Assembly: GCA_013399855.1 (NCBI GenBank)
Contig: VXAY01002251.1
Span: 62,001-126,000, forward strand
Direction of reading: 5' to 3'
From: Oxyruncus cristatus
Taxonomy: Eukaryota > Chordata > Aves > Passeriformes > Cotingidae
Length of the DNA stretch: 64,000 nucleotides
Shown one piece after another: positions 21,201 through 34,300 of this stretch (position 1 is its first letter; each line of letters opens with the position of its first letter). A program made the position numbers and the translations under genes. Below the pieces are notes generated by a model, which worked only from the letters and a program-made list of their open reading frames with translations, did not search any database and had not been told where the DNA came from.

Positions 21201-24200
21201 CAATAGGAAAAAAACACTGTTTCATTAGTTTAATTCAACTGACAGGTATTTTACTCCTGACAAAGGCAAGTAAAAGGCAATAAACAGTATTTTCTATAAA
21301 TTTATCAGGACAAGCAAATGTGGCGATTTCCCTATTTTTCCACACTCTGTAACCCAAACAAAGTAAGTGCACAGCATCGCTCTAAGTCTACTATGCCATG
21401 ACTGTATTATATCTAATTCGAGCATCATTTACTGACTGGACTTGCTCATTTTCAATGACATTTTCCTCTAATGAAAGAGTAAGAGCAATTTCTTAAACAG
21501 TTACTTTATACTTTGCCCACAAGAGAAAGTGAAGTTACTTTGAGTCATGAATACTTGCTTTAAGTATATTTTACCATTCATCTCATCTATAACTTAAGAG
21601 TTAGTGAAAACATTTAAGCAATGTATGCTTCAATAACTACATGAAAGACCTGACAAGTCTTTTCTTAAAGGAATACAATTTCTTGATTGTAAGTTGCGAT
21701 GATAAACAATCCAAGACAATTAACACACCTATACCTAAGTAATATCATTTAAGAATCTGGCATCTTGGCAAACTTGACAACCCCTCTGACAAATTTTCTC
21801 CTTCCTTCAAAGACAGTTAAATTAGCCACAGCAAAACTCAGTTTTCAAACCAGCTCAACAAATGTGTTTAAATGTAATATAGAAATACATAAAGTCATGA
21901 GCTATGAAATGTTACATATGAAGCAAGCTATCTGCTTAACAGGTCAACATACATCTGTATCAACTTACCGCCCAGCATCCAGTATTTGTCTCATAACCAA
22001 CCATTAAAACTTGAAACGGCCACTACAAGGGTAGTGCCTCAATCATAATTCCATCAAACACAGGAATTTGAGCTAGCAACTCTGTTTTTATGCCATTTTT
22101 GCCAGGAAGACAGAAGGTTCAACTTTGCCTGTTTGGCATCTGTATCTTTCAACAGCTATTTTACTTTTGTAACATGGATTTTGCCATTTCAAAACACATT
22201 CCAGGACCTAGTTACAATGAAAAAGAAAACATCACTGGGCATTTTCAGCTCTACATTAATAAAGAGCTGTTCAGACTGGTCGCATCACACCAATAATGAA
22301 CATAACTTCAATTTGTCAAAAGTGTTACTAAAAATCTGATCACAGATCATAGTAAATCTGAAACTTAAAGAGATGTTCTGCTTTCAAAAGCAACCATAAC
22401 TGTACATATTCTAATAACTTGACTATATAGGCTATTAACCAGATATTTAACATACAAAAGTTTAGAGAAAAATTCTATTCTGTGATCAACATTTGAGTTT
22501 CAGAAGTAGTATTTTCACCTACAGCTATGTATGTACCATATAAGCAAAAACTTAGAGAAGCTCTCACTAGATTGAGTCTTAAACTTCTTCACATAGCAAT
22601 AAAATAAGATACTTTCACAGCAAATCATTATACTCTAAACAGGTGTCCCAATATTTTTTTTATCTAATACATTACCATAATCCATTATTGTTGACTATTA
22701 CATTCTCCTTTATAAGTAATTCAAAATGCAGGAAATCATTTGCCCTTAGTAATCTGAATTATGCCAACAAAATATTTTTAACTGAACGTCAGCACATATT
22801 TCCAGCACATAAATCTTGGCAATTTTAAAATCTAACACATCTTAAAAACAAGGCTTACAGACAGATTCACTGAAACTGGTCACCTAACTAAGCACTTCCA
22901 CATTCCCCCTTAGCATGATGATGTGGTAAAATTACTTTCACCAGCTCCATATTACCTGTTACATTTAACACAAAAACAAGACAACAGCCCAGTGAAATAA
23001 AGCAAGTGCTATGGAAAAAAGCATTTGAAGAACTCTTCCAGACATCCCCACGGGATTTTAGGAATTACCTATTTTCCCATAAAAAAAAAAATTCGATAGG
23101 ATATATGACCGAAGGGAAATATATCTACTTTGATGGTCTAGGTTTGGGTTTCAACGTTTTTTGGGGGGTACTTTCATTGTTCTGATTAGTTTGTTGAGGG
23201 GTTTTTTTGGTGTTTATATTAAACAGCCACTACTGTTAAAACAGAAAATGATCAGTAACTCATTTAACAGAGGTTTATTTAGCCACTGCCAAGTTTCTTT
23301 AAGTGAAATTCCTGGCAATGCTGTCAAACAGGAATAAAATGAAGTATCACCATGGATTTTAGCACCATTTAGAACACACTTTTTCCTAAACCTTACTACG
23401 AGAAAGATCCCCTTCTAATAAGAACCAGGAAATTACCTCTATGGTGCTCCAAAAGGAATGGCATTGTATTTATAGTACTAAAGACATCCGTCAACCCACA
23501 TTGCACCACTTAATGTAAGTCGTGTATTAAGAGTCATTAAAATAAAATTAAATAAGAAAAAAATTGACCAATGTAGTATGTTTAAACTACACTGCAAAAC
23601 TTTCTGTGCTACTTATGCTCAAAAATTTATCCAGAAACATAGTATAACTGCCACTATACTCTACACTGCTTGGGGTTTTTTTTAATACTAGTGTCTGTGG
23701 CTATTATTTTTATGCATACCTTTAAAGGAAGAAAGTCCGGCTAAATCAACACTAAAAGAGGGCTGAAATCTTTCCATAATAGAAACAGCAGGAATTAGAA
23801 ACAGGCTTAAATGAAGTGGTCAGACGTATCCCATACGATAAACTAAATACATACCTTTGACATGGTGAACCAAGGACACAATGTGCTGAATAAATGACTC
23901 TGACGTGCTTTTGCTGGCCTGTGGCAACTTAATGTGGTCAAAGATGGATCGGAACTCTTGCTCCTTCTTGACGGAATGAACAAGTGTGCTAGCAAGCAGC
24001 CTGTCTTTAGTCAAGGAAGCAGGTCTAAAATGCATCAACAACAGAAAAGAGACACACAAAAAGAAACCACTAGTTTAAATAAAGATGAACAATACTGCAG
24101 ACAAATGGAGAACCACACTGTAAAGTGGAATAATTTACCTATTGGAATCATCAAGAGGTACTGGTGCCATTTTGAGTTTAACTTCAGGACGATGGGAGTC

Positions 24201-27200
24201 ACTGGCTATCATTTTGATCCTAAGTGGGCTCTCCTCTCTGAAGGTGGATTTTTCTCTCGCATCCAGATTCTTGTGTAGAGGAGGACTGTAATCAAAGAGT
24301 TCTTTGAGCTTTTCAGACTTTACCTGCTCAGGTGACTGAGTTTCTTTCTTCATCATTAGTCTCTCAGAACTCTTGTCTTCTTCCTTGTGCTTATCTTTTG
24401 TTGCACTAGGCCTTTCCACTACATATCCAGTCTCTTTAAGCTTATAACTTTTCTCATCTCTAAATCCATCGCTCTCTCTATTGCCCTTGATTGATATTTT
24501 AGATTTGTATTTGGTTCCTTCCTCCTCAGCATTCCGGTGAGATGCAGTAGGAAAATTTTTACCCTGATCTGCCAGGACAGACTTTCTGAACTGTCTGTAA
24601 TCCTCTGTCTCCTCTGTGTCCTCCCCTTCAGAGTCATTAAACTTTTCTTTCCCAGTCTCTTTATCAATGAAAAAATCTAAAGTTTCCTGTTCCTCCCATT
24701 CCCTTTCTCCCTCTGTCCTCCCTTTTTCTGATCCTCTCTCCTTCTGGGCCTCCTTCTCCCTGGTATTACCCCTATCAAGCAGGTATACTCTAGACTCTTC
24801 ATCTGTGTACCTGTGGATAGCAAAGAAGAGACTGGTAACTCTGGATTGCATTCATTCCAGTTCACTTGCATTCCTCTTTCGTGTCAATCCCACACCAAGA
24901 AGAAGATGAAAATACATTCCTCCGAGCAATTAACTTTAGCATGCAACGCTTCACACACCATTAACACCGTATCCACTGTCATTTATGCACTACTGGAGGC
25001 ATCTCAGGAGACTACCTAGAAATTTTCTGCTAGAGTTTATAGGAAAACTAGTGTTTTGGGTTTTTTTCCTCAATCAGTATCCAGTTTCACATTCTCTTAT
25101 ACTAGTCATTTTGTCCATCAAATCCACCTGAAGTTTGAGAATTCAGACTAAAATTCACTTTTACTGAAAAAGTTAAAGGAGTACTACAAAAAAGTCAATG
25201 ATTTTAAGATCCTGCACATTATTAAGATAATTCCAGAATCTGAAACAGGCTTAGCAGGGAACCTTTAGAAGGCAGCTCTCCTAAATACAGAACCACATTT
25301 ACCAATTATTTCACACACTGCCTTATCTATACACTATTTTTACACAGGTTCTAATACATTTGCCAACTCCAATACACCTAATCCAAAGGAAGCCATATTT
25401 TTGATCTTCTAAGCTGTAATTTTTTTACATAATAAATCACTGATTGGACAAATTCTTTTAAAAGCCTACAATCAAGCCTATATGGCATAGTCACAAGTTC
25501 TCAGTAATACATTTTATAAGAAATCCACTGAAGTACTACTCACATTAGAAAGGAATAGTCTAATATCAGTAAGATTACAACTTTCAAAAATTACTACTAT
25601 ATTGAACATTTCAAGAACAAATTGAAGAATTTTACATTCACTGGAAAATATACACTGAAGTTCCTTCACAACAACAGAATTATGTTCCAAGAATACCAAG
25701 ACCAACCCTCTTTCATAAGTAATGCAAGTCAGGACAAAGTTGTCATATCACACCACACAACTAGCAATCAATGCTGTTTGTGTTAACATAAAGAAATCAT
25801 TGCAAAACATCAGCATTTTTCTAGTTCCAGAAGATCTGCATTTCAAACTACATGAAGCATTAAAATTTTGAAATACCTGAAGAGAATTCACTATCAAACA
25901 AGCAAGTTTGATGCACTATTCCAATTAAGATTTTTCTTAACAGCAAAAAATTGAGTTCAAGAAAATACACCTTGAAGGAAAAGTACAAATGCATTTTCCC
26001 TCAAGGATCCATTTCCCTACCTCTACTAGCCAAGAGTCAAGATCCTGAAGCATCTTAGCTTCATATACATGTTTCAAGCTCAATTCCAACCAGACTAATA
26101 GTACTAGTGTTCCAAATTGCCTTTTCCAATGTATAGTGATGATCTTGACAAAACTCCAACTTTTTAAGAGGCAACATTAGGCTTATAATTTAATTCTTAC
26201 CTTTTCATAAACTTTCCGCCTTTCGCAGCTTCCTGTTCGCCACCCTCAGGATAAAATGACCGCACTCGAGCTTCCTCACGGGGGGCACTCTGTGATGGGA
26301 TTGTCTTTGCAGGACTTCTCCTCGAAGGGATATGATGCAATGGGCTATTCTGAGAAGGGCTATAACGGCTAGAACCATTTCCAAGAGAACCAGAGCCAGA
26401 CCTCTCAGGACTATGCTGAATGGAATGGGAATGTTGAGGTGTGTCCTTCGCTGAGTGGGCTGTGCTAAGCAAAGGGGCATCAGAGCAAGATGAACTCTGA
26501 CTAGGTGGGGTGGCAATAGAAGGACTATGGGGTGACCTTGGACTGTTATCATACGCTGAAAGGCCAGGCCAAATGTCGCCAGAAGCTGCTGATGATTTGT
26601 TAAAATCGTCAAGAGACTCTGATGGGTCATGTTCAAAAGTATCTTTCTGTTCATCTTGTGATTTATTTTTCAAAGGGCTATCTTGCAAAGGAGCCCCTTC
26701 AGTTTTCTTTGCCTGCTTTTCCAGAGACGCACGTCTTTTGGAAGAGACAGGTGATTTGCTGTATGGGGATGAAGAACGAGATGAAGAGGACCTCGGGGAC
26801 CTGGAAGATCTGTAAGATCGACGAGATCTGCTCCGGGACCTCTGGGAAGACACAGACCTTCGTTTTGGACTTCTGGAACGTGACCGGCCACGTCTGGGGC
26901 TTCTGGAGTGTCTTCGGTTCCAGACAGGTCTATAACCTCCACGATGGTATCTACCACCTCCTCCTTGATAATACCCTCTACCTCTTCCTCTGTAACCATA
27001 GGGACGTCTCATTCCTCTATTATTTCTGTAATCTCTGCGATAATCTCTAGAATAAACACGATCCCTGCTGCGAGATCGTGAATACGTTCTTGACCGAGAC
27101 CTAGAACTAAGATTAAAAAGCAAACATTAACATCTGACAACTGGAAAACGAAAAAGAAAGACGTGCCTTGACCCTGAATGCTAGATTTCTCAAATGCAGT

Positions 27201-28072
27201 CAGAATGCTAAAGGATGCGGACTAACAGTCTTACAGTAACTTCTACAATCTCTATTTATTATTTCCACAATGTATATTAGAATAACCATGTTTATACTTC
27301 TAAGGACTGTGAAACTCTGCATCACATGATTAAGACATTACCAGCCTCAGTGGCTTGTCCTGCCATTTTATTAGAGATTATCACCACTCTGGAACATGGC
27401 ATTCAGTTTCTCAGCCACCCTGGTTCATAGCCTGGAACATGAAGTTACAAGACCCCCAGTTCAACATGCCAGCCTATGGACAGCAGCTGATGAGGCAGTA
27501 AACATTCAACTGAGCCACTTCTTTTATGGGAGATGGTAAAAGTCCACTAGTAAGAAAGATGAGCAAAAGGCTGGAGGCAACTGAGAAGACAAGGTACAGC
27601 AAAGTTTATCTACTGAAGCCTTAAGTTACTTCAGATATGAAAAGCCAAATGAGAAATACAAAACAAGTTACAGAGAACGAGACTGGACAAAGATTTCATG
27701 AAGGGGAAGGGAAGAATCAAAGGGGCCACAAATCACGAAGAACCATTAGCATTCTGAAATTATCTTGAGATACAGGAAAATGGAAAAAAATGCCCCAATT
27801 ATTAAACAGAGTAATGAAAATTACATTCAAAGCACAGTTTGCCTACCGCCTAAAATGAAATAAGATCCCAGGGTCACTTTTGCCACAGCATCATGCAAGT
27901 GAACAACATTTTACAGGCAAAACCTAATATACCAAACCACCTTTTCATGTGGTCTGACATCAACTTACCTGTATCTCTTTTTCCTTGAATGTGATCTGGA
28001 TCTCGACCTAGAGCTGGACTGAGATCTGGACTTTGATCTTGAAGAATGTGATCTAGAGTTAGATCGACCCAT
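12200..28072 (-). CDS. BCLAF1: BCLAF1, Bcl-2-associated transcription factor 1, complete coding sequence
   Basis: Nuclear arginine/serine-rich protein related to THRAP3, found in mRNA-processing complexes and acting in splicing, transcription, the DNA-damage response and apoptosis. Eleven coding exons (27969-28072, 26201-27106, 24139-24810, 23855-24024, 21085-21190, 20123-20207, 19260-19435, 17932-18112, 14182-14328, 12340-12549, 12200-12205) all have GT/AG borders. Together they are 2,763 nt, i.e. 920 codons plus TAA, exactly the human length as I recall it. Order of parts: RS-rich N terminus (residues 1 to about 70), Gly/Arg/Tyr block [20 protein letters not shown], second RS domain (about 100-150), a Ser/Pro-rich stretch, acidic and charged central region, the conserved [19 protein letters not shown] segment (about 580), basic [12 protein letters not shown], and C-terminal RGRGRARG and [18 protein letters not shown] boxes before an acidic tail. 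Start ATG at 28072 gives [11 protein letters not shown], as in human. Confidence 0.97.
12340..12549 (-). CDS. BCLAF1: BCLAF1 coding exon 10
   Basis: Residues about 850-919: [40 protein letters not shown], then the acidic tail [20 protein letters not shown]. Confidence 0.97.
14182..14328 (-). CDS. BCLAF1: BCLAF1 coding exon 9, 49-codon in-frame cassette
   Basis: Exactly 147 nt, phase 0 on both sides, so it can be skipped without a frameshift. It encodes [39 protein letters not shown] and KKYFL. The donor CTTG|GTGGGT is weaker than most. Human BCLAF1 isoforms differing by 49 residues are consistent with skipping this exon (from memory). Confidence 0.95.
17126..17216 (+). repeat. G/T-rich tract with many G runs
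   Basis: Runs of three to seven G separated by T-rich spacers lie in the BCLAF1 intron between exons 8 and 9. The plus strand, the template for BCLAF1, could form G-quadruplex. Confidence 0.7.
17932..18112 (-). CDS. BCLAF1: BCLAF1 coding exon 8
   Basis: Residues about 740-800. It opens [20 protein letters not shown], then [15 protein letters not shown] and [16 protein letters not shown], ending in phase 0 at TTT|GTAAGT. Confidence 0.95.
19260..19435 (-). CDS. BCLAF1: BCLAF1 coding exon 7
   Basis: Residues about 682-740: [40 protein letters not shown] and [15 protein letters not shown], a highly charged basic segment. Confidence 0.96.
20123..20207 (-). CDS. BCLAF1: BCLAF1 coding exon 6
   Basis: Residues about 653-681: [20 protein letters not shown] then RVFKEESQK, ending in phase 0 at AAAAA|GTAGGT. 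Confidence 0.95.
21085..21190 (-). CDS. BCLAF1: BCLAF1 coding exon 5
   Basis: Residues about 618-653: [20 protein letters not shown] then [16 protein letters not shown], with acceptor CCAACAG and donor GTATAT. Confidence 0.96.
23855..24024 (-). CDS. BCLAF1: BCLAF1 coding exon 4
   Basis: Residues about 561-618: [56 protein letters not shown]. This is the most conserved non-RS part shared with THRAP3-type proteins. Confidence 0.97.
24139..24810 (-). CDS. BCLAF1: BCLAF1 coding exon 3 (672 nt)
   Basis: Residues about 337-561. It starts [20 protein letters not shown] and contains [40 protein letters not shown] and [20 protein letters not shown]. Lysine- and glutamate-rich. Confidence 0.97.
26201..27106 (-). 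CDS. BCLAF1: BCLAF1 coding exon 2 (906 nt)
   Basis: Residues about 35-337, the largest exon. It carries the rest of the first RS domain, [20 protein letters not shown], the second RS domain and the Ser/Pro-rich region with [20 protein letters not shown]. Compared with human from memory there are several one-residue insertions and deletions (for example SPVSSKRR for SPVSKRR) that cancel out. Confidence 0.97.
27969..28072 (-). CDS. BCLAF1: BCLAF1 first coding exon
   Basis: Residues 1-35, [20 protein letters not shown] onward, ending in phase 2 at a strong donor ACAG|GTAAGT. The exon continues upstream as 5' UTR to about 28092, where a pyrimidine-rich tract ends in GGGAAG. Confidence 0.95.
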
Positions 28073-29080
28073 TTTTCTCAGTAGATATACTCCTTCCCAA
28101 AAGGAAAAGCAATGAGGGGAGGGCAAAAAAATGGAAGCAACTATTTAGAGTCCATGTAAATTATACAAATGAACAAAATTTTTATATACACTGAAATGAC
28201 GGTATTAGAAAGAATTATAAGAATTTCTTTGCTAAATGAACAAACTTTGGAGACCATATGAGTACACTTATTAGTAAATTAAAAGCTCAACCACATTTTA
28301 AAGAATTTAACATTTCAGACAAAGTGTGTGCACAGCAGCAAAGATGAAGTATAACAGTAAAAGGTTTTCCAGATTTAACTGTAAGCTGATCCTGTAGAAG
28401 AGAAGAAGAAACAGAAAAAAAAAACCAAACCACAACATTTCTACAAATTAAGACATGAATAATGTAACTCTGGACATTTTGATGTATTTTAAACAGAAGT
28501 CTTGCTATTTAGCAGTTTATAGTTTCCTTGCATTTCCAATCCACTATTGCCCCTCTGGAAGGAGTTTTAAGTCCACTACAATGTACCTTTTACATAAGGA
28601 AAGAAAAAGCCCTGAAGTATTCTGTCCAGCAGTTGTTAAGTTTGAGCCACAGGTATTATTTCTCTTCAACCACATGTACTAAAGCTAATCACTCTAATCC
28701 GATTTTCCACTACTCAAGATGCTCACCCTGCATCTTTTTAAGTTAACTTTGCTTTTTAATCTATAAGTAAAATGCATGGCCAACTTAAAGATTCTAACAA
28801 CTAGTTAAATAATATGACTTTCAACAGTATTCGATATGCTTCAGCACAAACTAAGCTATGAAAACTACAATTGATTATAAAGCAATGAGACCTAAAAGAA
28901 AATAAGTAATAAACCACCACTTCGTCTTACATACAGTAACAGTAAATATTTGGAATTAATGCTAACCATAAAAAAATACACACCTGTTCCTTTTCTTTTC
29001 AGATCAGTGGCTAAAAACCCCCAATTTAATTAATAAAAACTCTGACCGATTACCATTTTCTTTTGAAATTGCCCAGCTTT

Positions 29081-29103
29081 AAAAAAAAAAAAAAAAAAAA
29101 AAA
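29081..29103. repeat. Poly-A run (23)
   Basis: Uninterrupted adenines on the plus strand inside a BCLAF1 5' intron, about 1 kb upstream of the first coding exon. Confidence 0.95.
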
Positions 29104-29591
29104 GGGTCACATTAGACAACCTGAATATAAACTATTAAAAAGTAACTACAAATTTTCAGGTCTTTGAACGCTAAATAATCATGACTGTTTAATAATAATT
29201 AAAACAGAAGTGGAAAAACCCAAACATTTAGCTTTTGCGTTGCAAACAGGCTTTAAAATCTAAAATTACTGTATTAAAAATACAAGCTCAACACAGGAGG
29301 GTACTTCATATAACCTTTCTTGTTACCTGGATGATACTTCAATTATGTAAAGACAAAAACATCAGAGTTTAATTTTAGGTTAACAAAATTCCAGAGATTT
29401 TAGGCACATCTAAGAGAACCCAAAAGAAAAAAAAGCAGACCAACCTTTCCCCTATCAACTGGTTCTTCCTGCCCCACATGACTTTCCCCACAAGTCTGCA
29501 TGGCCCCAGAGACGTAACCTCATCGAAACTAACCCAGTAAAACTTTTTAACCTAAACTAGCTTTACATGTAGCTCAGAAAAAACTATTTAC

Positions 29592-29637
29592 CTTGGTGAA
29601 GAATATGTTGAATGCTGTCTTTTATGGGCTCATTCCA
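29592..29637 (-). other. Candidate noncoding 5' UTR exon of BCLAF1 (46 nt)
   Basis: On the minus strand a good acceptor (CTTTTTAG|TGGAATGAG) and donor (CACCAAG|GTAAAT) enclose 46 nt between the CpG island and the first coding exon. With an exon in the island this would bring the gene to 13 exons, the number I recall for human. No transcript evidence is available here. Confidence 0.4.
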
Positions 29638-31309
29638 CTAAAAAGCAAATTTGCATAACCTATACTCAGAAGACGGTTTCTAATTCATTGTGTTCAATTA
29701 AACTCACAGAAAACGGCTTATAATCTTTTAAGCTCAATACTTACAGGCAACATAAATTTAGAGGTTTTAAAGTGTTGTAAGACATGATGCACAACAATTT
29801 TCCAAGAGCGGTAGGAAAAAAAACCTGATTTTTTTTCTATTACAAATAATTTTCAAACCAAACATCAGATGGACAATGTTTATAATACAATCCAATCTCA
29901 GCTTTAAATTAATATATTATTGTTTTCCCTGTGCTCAACAAATAACATTTATACATTTTGCATTCTAGGTATGACAAGTATAGTTGATCTTTACAAGAGA
30001 TAGGCTAATTTATAAAGTTTTATATATTGTAGCCTCTTATTGCAATCATAAATTTTAGGAAAACAAAAGCAGATTTAATTTTCAATAATTGGGTGCAATC
30101 AGAACATTTAAAAATAGAATTAAGATAATCTCACCTCAAACTGTTAGTTGGTGTCAATGAAGCAATTATTTCAAAACTCCCTATTTGTGCTTTCAGCAAT
30201 ACAGATTCCTATAGAACAGAAAATGAGACTGTCAGAGAACATGAACGTTCACTAAAGGAGAGGCAATACCTTTTGTTTAAAGGAGTTCAAACATTAACCT
30301 GTTTATCATGAAAAGACAACACATAAAAAATAGCAAATTTACTCTTGGAAGGGCAGTGAAGCTGTATGCTTAGACGGGAGCAGGTCAAGAGCCAGCCACT
30401 GTCAAGTGGCAAATCCTACTCCCCTCGCACATGTGACCACTCCTCCTTCAGCCCTGCTTGCCGGGCTGTGTAATACATTATCTTCCCCTTACAACACCCC
30501 TGACATCCTTCAGGTCCTTCAGTGACCAAGCTCTTGATACCCACAAACCATTTCCACATAAATAGGTTATTAAAGTGCCTTAATGAAGTGCCAAACTGAG
30601 CTGGATTATGGGGTAAATAAAAGCATGCAGCCAGAAACAGGGGGGTAAAAAAGAGAGTGACAAACTGTTAGACCAATTTTAATTCTAACACATAGCTTTG
30701 CACTTCATTGGAGCTACCATATTGGAAAGAAAAATAAATCTGGATGAGGACTTAGGCCCACAGTGAAAGCTTTATCTTTAGGTTTCTCTTGGAACACTTA
30801 TAGAAGCATTACTCTATTATACCTTCTTGTTTAAAATGCAAACGTATATGATTTTACCTAATTAGCCAGCAACTTCAAAAACTAGCTCTTTTAAGGTTAT
30901 ACAGAAACAAAGCATAATTGTAATAACAAAGCCAGTCTCAAATGTATGAATTTTTCACTGGACTCAGCTTTTAACTACATTCAAGCCTTAAGACTATGTA
31001 CATTTGCAATTTGGCTCAACAATAAGCAAACTTTTCAATTCCACTAAAGCAACAAAATAGGAATTTTTTCCCAATTCAATACAGACAGGATGAGTCTCCC
31101 AGAAACTACATCTCAAAAATTTATACATTAAATCCAAAGACGTAAGACATCCAATGCTCCTAAAATGACACTTTCACACTTGTTCACAGACATTTTCTTC
31201 ATCTAAAAGAAGAAATGTAGCACTTGTGTTCATAAACACTGCTTTCAAAAGTCCACTTACCATTCACTAGTAGTGACCAAGATATTTCCAATTTCTACAA
31301 AATATATGC

Positions 31310-31315
31310 TTTATT
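31310..31315 (-). terminator. Candidate poly(A) signal after the 31.3 kb exon
   Basis: AATAAA on the minus strand, 13 bases downstream of the TAA at 31328-31330. It would end a short transcript inside the interval otherwise assigned to BCLAF1 5' introns. Confidence 0.3.
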
Positions 31316-31327
31316 AAGATTAAGTTT

Positions 31328-31399
31328 TTACTTCTCATCATCAGCAAGCATGAGTCTCTGAAGGAGCACAGTAGTGTATCGGACCATTTCAGATTTTGT
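31328..31399 (-). other. Candidate terminal coding exon of an unrecognised gene
   Basis: A convincing acceptor (branch-like TACTAGCTAATAC, then CTCGCCTTTTGTCTAG) leads into a frame reading TKSE then MVRYTTVLLQRLMLADDEK and TAA; AATAAA follows at 31310-31315, 13 bases past the stop. The peptide looks like a real C terminus, but the other exons were not found: a direct join to the open segment at 36936 would hit a stop. It could also be a chance frame or an alternative BCLAF1 3' end. Confidence 0.3.
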
Positions 31400-34300
31400 C
31401 TAGACAAAAGGCGAGATGGTATTAGCTAGTAAAGGTCAATGAAGGCATTCAGAAGTCTACTACAGAAAAAGTAATACAAACTTCAAGTTCAGTCCAAGAT
31501 TTTAAATGAATACTTAAAAAATACATATTTCTGACTTTAACTGGTGTTAGCTGAAATCCAAAATCCTAAATTAGACAAGTCTTTAGATCCTGGGGATATA
31601 GAGTAAGACAGTTACTTCACCTTTAAAACCTCTAGGCAGAAGACAAGATCTCATGTAACTCAAACTCCTGTAGTCAGTTCTGCACAGTTTCAGGAATTTG
31701 CCCTAACAACCGGCAAAGGTGAAAAGTAGCCACTTTTTTTAAATTAAACAAGACATTGGATTTACTACATCCAACCCCAGTAGCTAAAATATATTTGCTA
31801 CTCTCTTCCCAAATATTTTTTAGTAAGAAGAGTATAACAACATTTTAAAGAAAAAGAGCTTTGAACAGAAAACCTTAACCATTGAATAAAAACCACTCAA
31901 CTATGTGCAGCTTTTGTTTCTATTTAATTGTAATAGGTAAAACCTTGACACACAACACCCACTTATCCAAACAATGCTTACACTTAAAAAAAAATTTGAA
32001 AAGACTAGATTGCTGGTGGGTTTTTTAGTCTGTGTAAATATTCTTACAATATGCAAGAAACTCAAATTTTGTTAACCTCTACTAAAGCTTATTTAGAAAG
32101 AATAATGGTAATAGAAATACGTACGAAAACAGTTCTTTTTAAACAGTAAGCTTCTACGTGCTGCATACTTTCACAGAAAAAGTACGGATTCCTCAGAGCA
32201 TCACAACTACAACATATATTTTAACAGTATCAAACGAAATCACCCACAGCCTCTTCCTGTAGACTCTGGTGCTCACTGTCAGTCTGTAGTGGCTACACTA
32301 TGCCAAGTACGGGCACCAGTACTAAAGGCCGACGAAAAAGAGGTCGTAAGCATCATATGTTGCTACACAGGAGTAGCTGCCCCTCTCACTTCAGTGAGCG
32401 AAGCTTTCCCCTGGATTAGTCTCAGAAAGAGACCCACAGCCTGTCAGAGGTGCACATTAACAAGGTGACAAAAGATGACATTACTAACAACGATGTTTTT
32501 AAGAGAACCACAACTGCAAGGACCATGGTCTATGCCTGAAACACCAGGGCTGTAATCCCCACACTTCTGGTAACTCAAGCTTCTTTTTCCCTCGCTTTCC
32601 ACCCTAAACAGCAGAAAGGAGACACCTAGCTCTCAGTCATTTCACTTCCATGTTAAAATAAAATCTGGATTTTACAAAGGAAGCTCCTAAAGCTCCACAG
32701 TACTTTAAACCAGAAGCAGCTGGCCCCGCTAGTTTAAAGAAACAGTCCCATCTCTCCCATCCTGTGTTTCCTCACATTCCTCATGATCTCCCTTATGCCA
32801 GTACAAGTATTTCTGCAAGCACATACTAGATTACTTCCAATACAAATTATTTTTTCTGATATGGCTCATTACACAGGCCCACAAGCATCTGGACCAACAC
32901 AAGGAAGTTGAAATAGCAGCCAGATAGGACTGCTTCTTTTGGCAGCAGCAGTCTTAAAGCTTCCCTGAAACCAGCCTGGCATAGCATTCAGAAGCAATAA
33001 ACTTGGTATTTAAGCTTTTTAACAGTACTTGCAAGCAGCTTTAAAAAAAAAAAAAAAGAGAAAGAAAATACCCACACACACAAAGCCCCCACCAAAACAA
33101 ACACACACCCACAAAAAATTAAAACAACCAAAACCAAACCTAAACACAGAAACCAGGACTTTTTTAAAAATTGGACAGTTCATCACCTGTCAGATAATGA
33201 GTAACATTCAAAAAATGTTTCTTAATGAAATAACAACAGGATCTGTGTCTTAAATCAGTCTTGGCCAGCAAGTGTAACCATTAAGCAAAAACAAGATATG
33301 CACCAGAATACCACTAGACAATAATGAGGATGCAAGGCTGTTAGCATTTGCTATTTTTAATTAAAAAATAAGGACAAGGAAATCTGTTTCCAACTCCTTT
33401 TAAATGTTATTTTTCAGAGCCTCTACTGCACCACTGATGTTGAAATTTTCTCAGAGTATGCAAACTTTAGATACAATACATCTCTTAAGCCATTTTACAA
33501 GTTACACACCACACGTAAGTGGCATTTTAAGACAGTTATACCCACTTACACTAGCAAAACACTGCTTCCTCTTAGCTTCACTATTTTAGCTATCTTTCAT
33601 TTACAGTTATTTAGTAGTCTGTATTTCTCTTGAACGTAACTTGAGAGCTGTCAGGAAGATTTAAATAAAAATCTTGTTAAGTAATTCACAAGCTGTTTCC
33701 AAAATGCGTTTTCATTCAGAGATTCAGGCTTCAAAAGACGTGGGGATTATACAATCATGACAAAACAAAAGGGGATAGGACAGAATACAAGCAATCCCAC
33801 AGAACTTGTAGTATTCTCTCATAATACACACACTGAATTACAGTAAGTCTTAATGAGACAGCACTCTAAGTCATCTATTCAGGGTTTGCACATCGGCCGT
33901 CCTTTCTTATCCACTCTTTACCTCTCCCCTCTCTTTTCTTTTAACGTCCACAATTGTAGCAGTGGCACATTACACGTAGGAACAGAATGCATTTCATAGT
34001 GACTGCAGACCCGTGCTACTCAGATCATCAAGGACTTAGATTCCTACAAATACTAAAATTCCACGGCAAATTTGCCCAAAGTATCTTGCGTTATTCTCCC
34101 TATTTCATATGCTGGAAATACAATGGAAACAGTAAAACATAGAAAGGTCTTTTTTCCCCCAAAATTCATTTCTTTATAGAAAACAATACAAAATACTTGT
34201 AAATTAAGTCAAAACCCAGTAACCTAGTAAGAGCAAAATCACCTCTGCAAAACTGTCATATGATTGTTAGCTGTTCTTTTATGTAATACTACTGGCAAAC

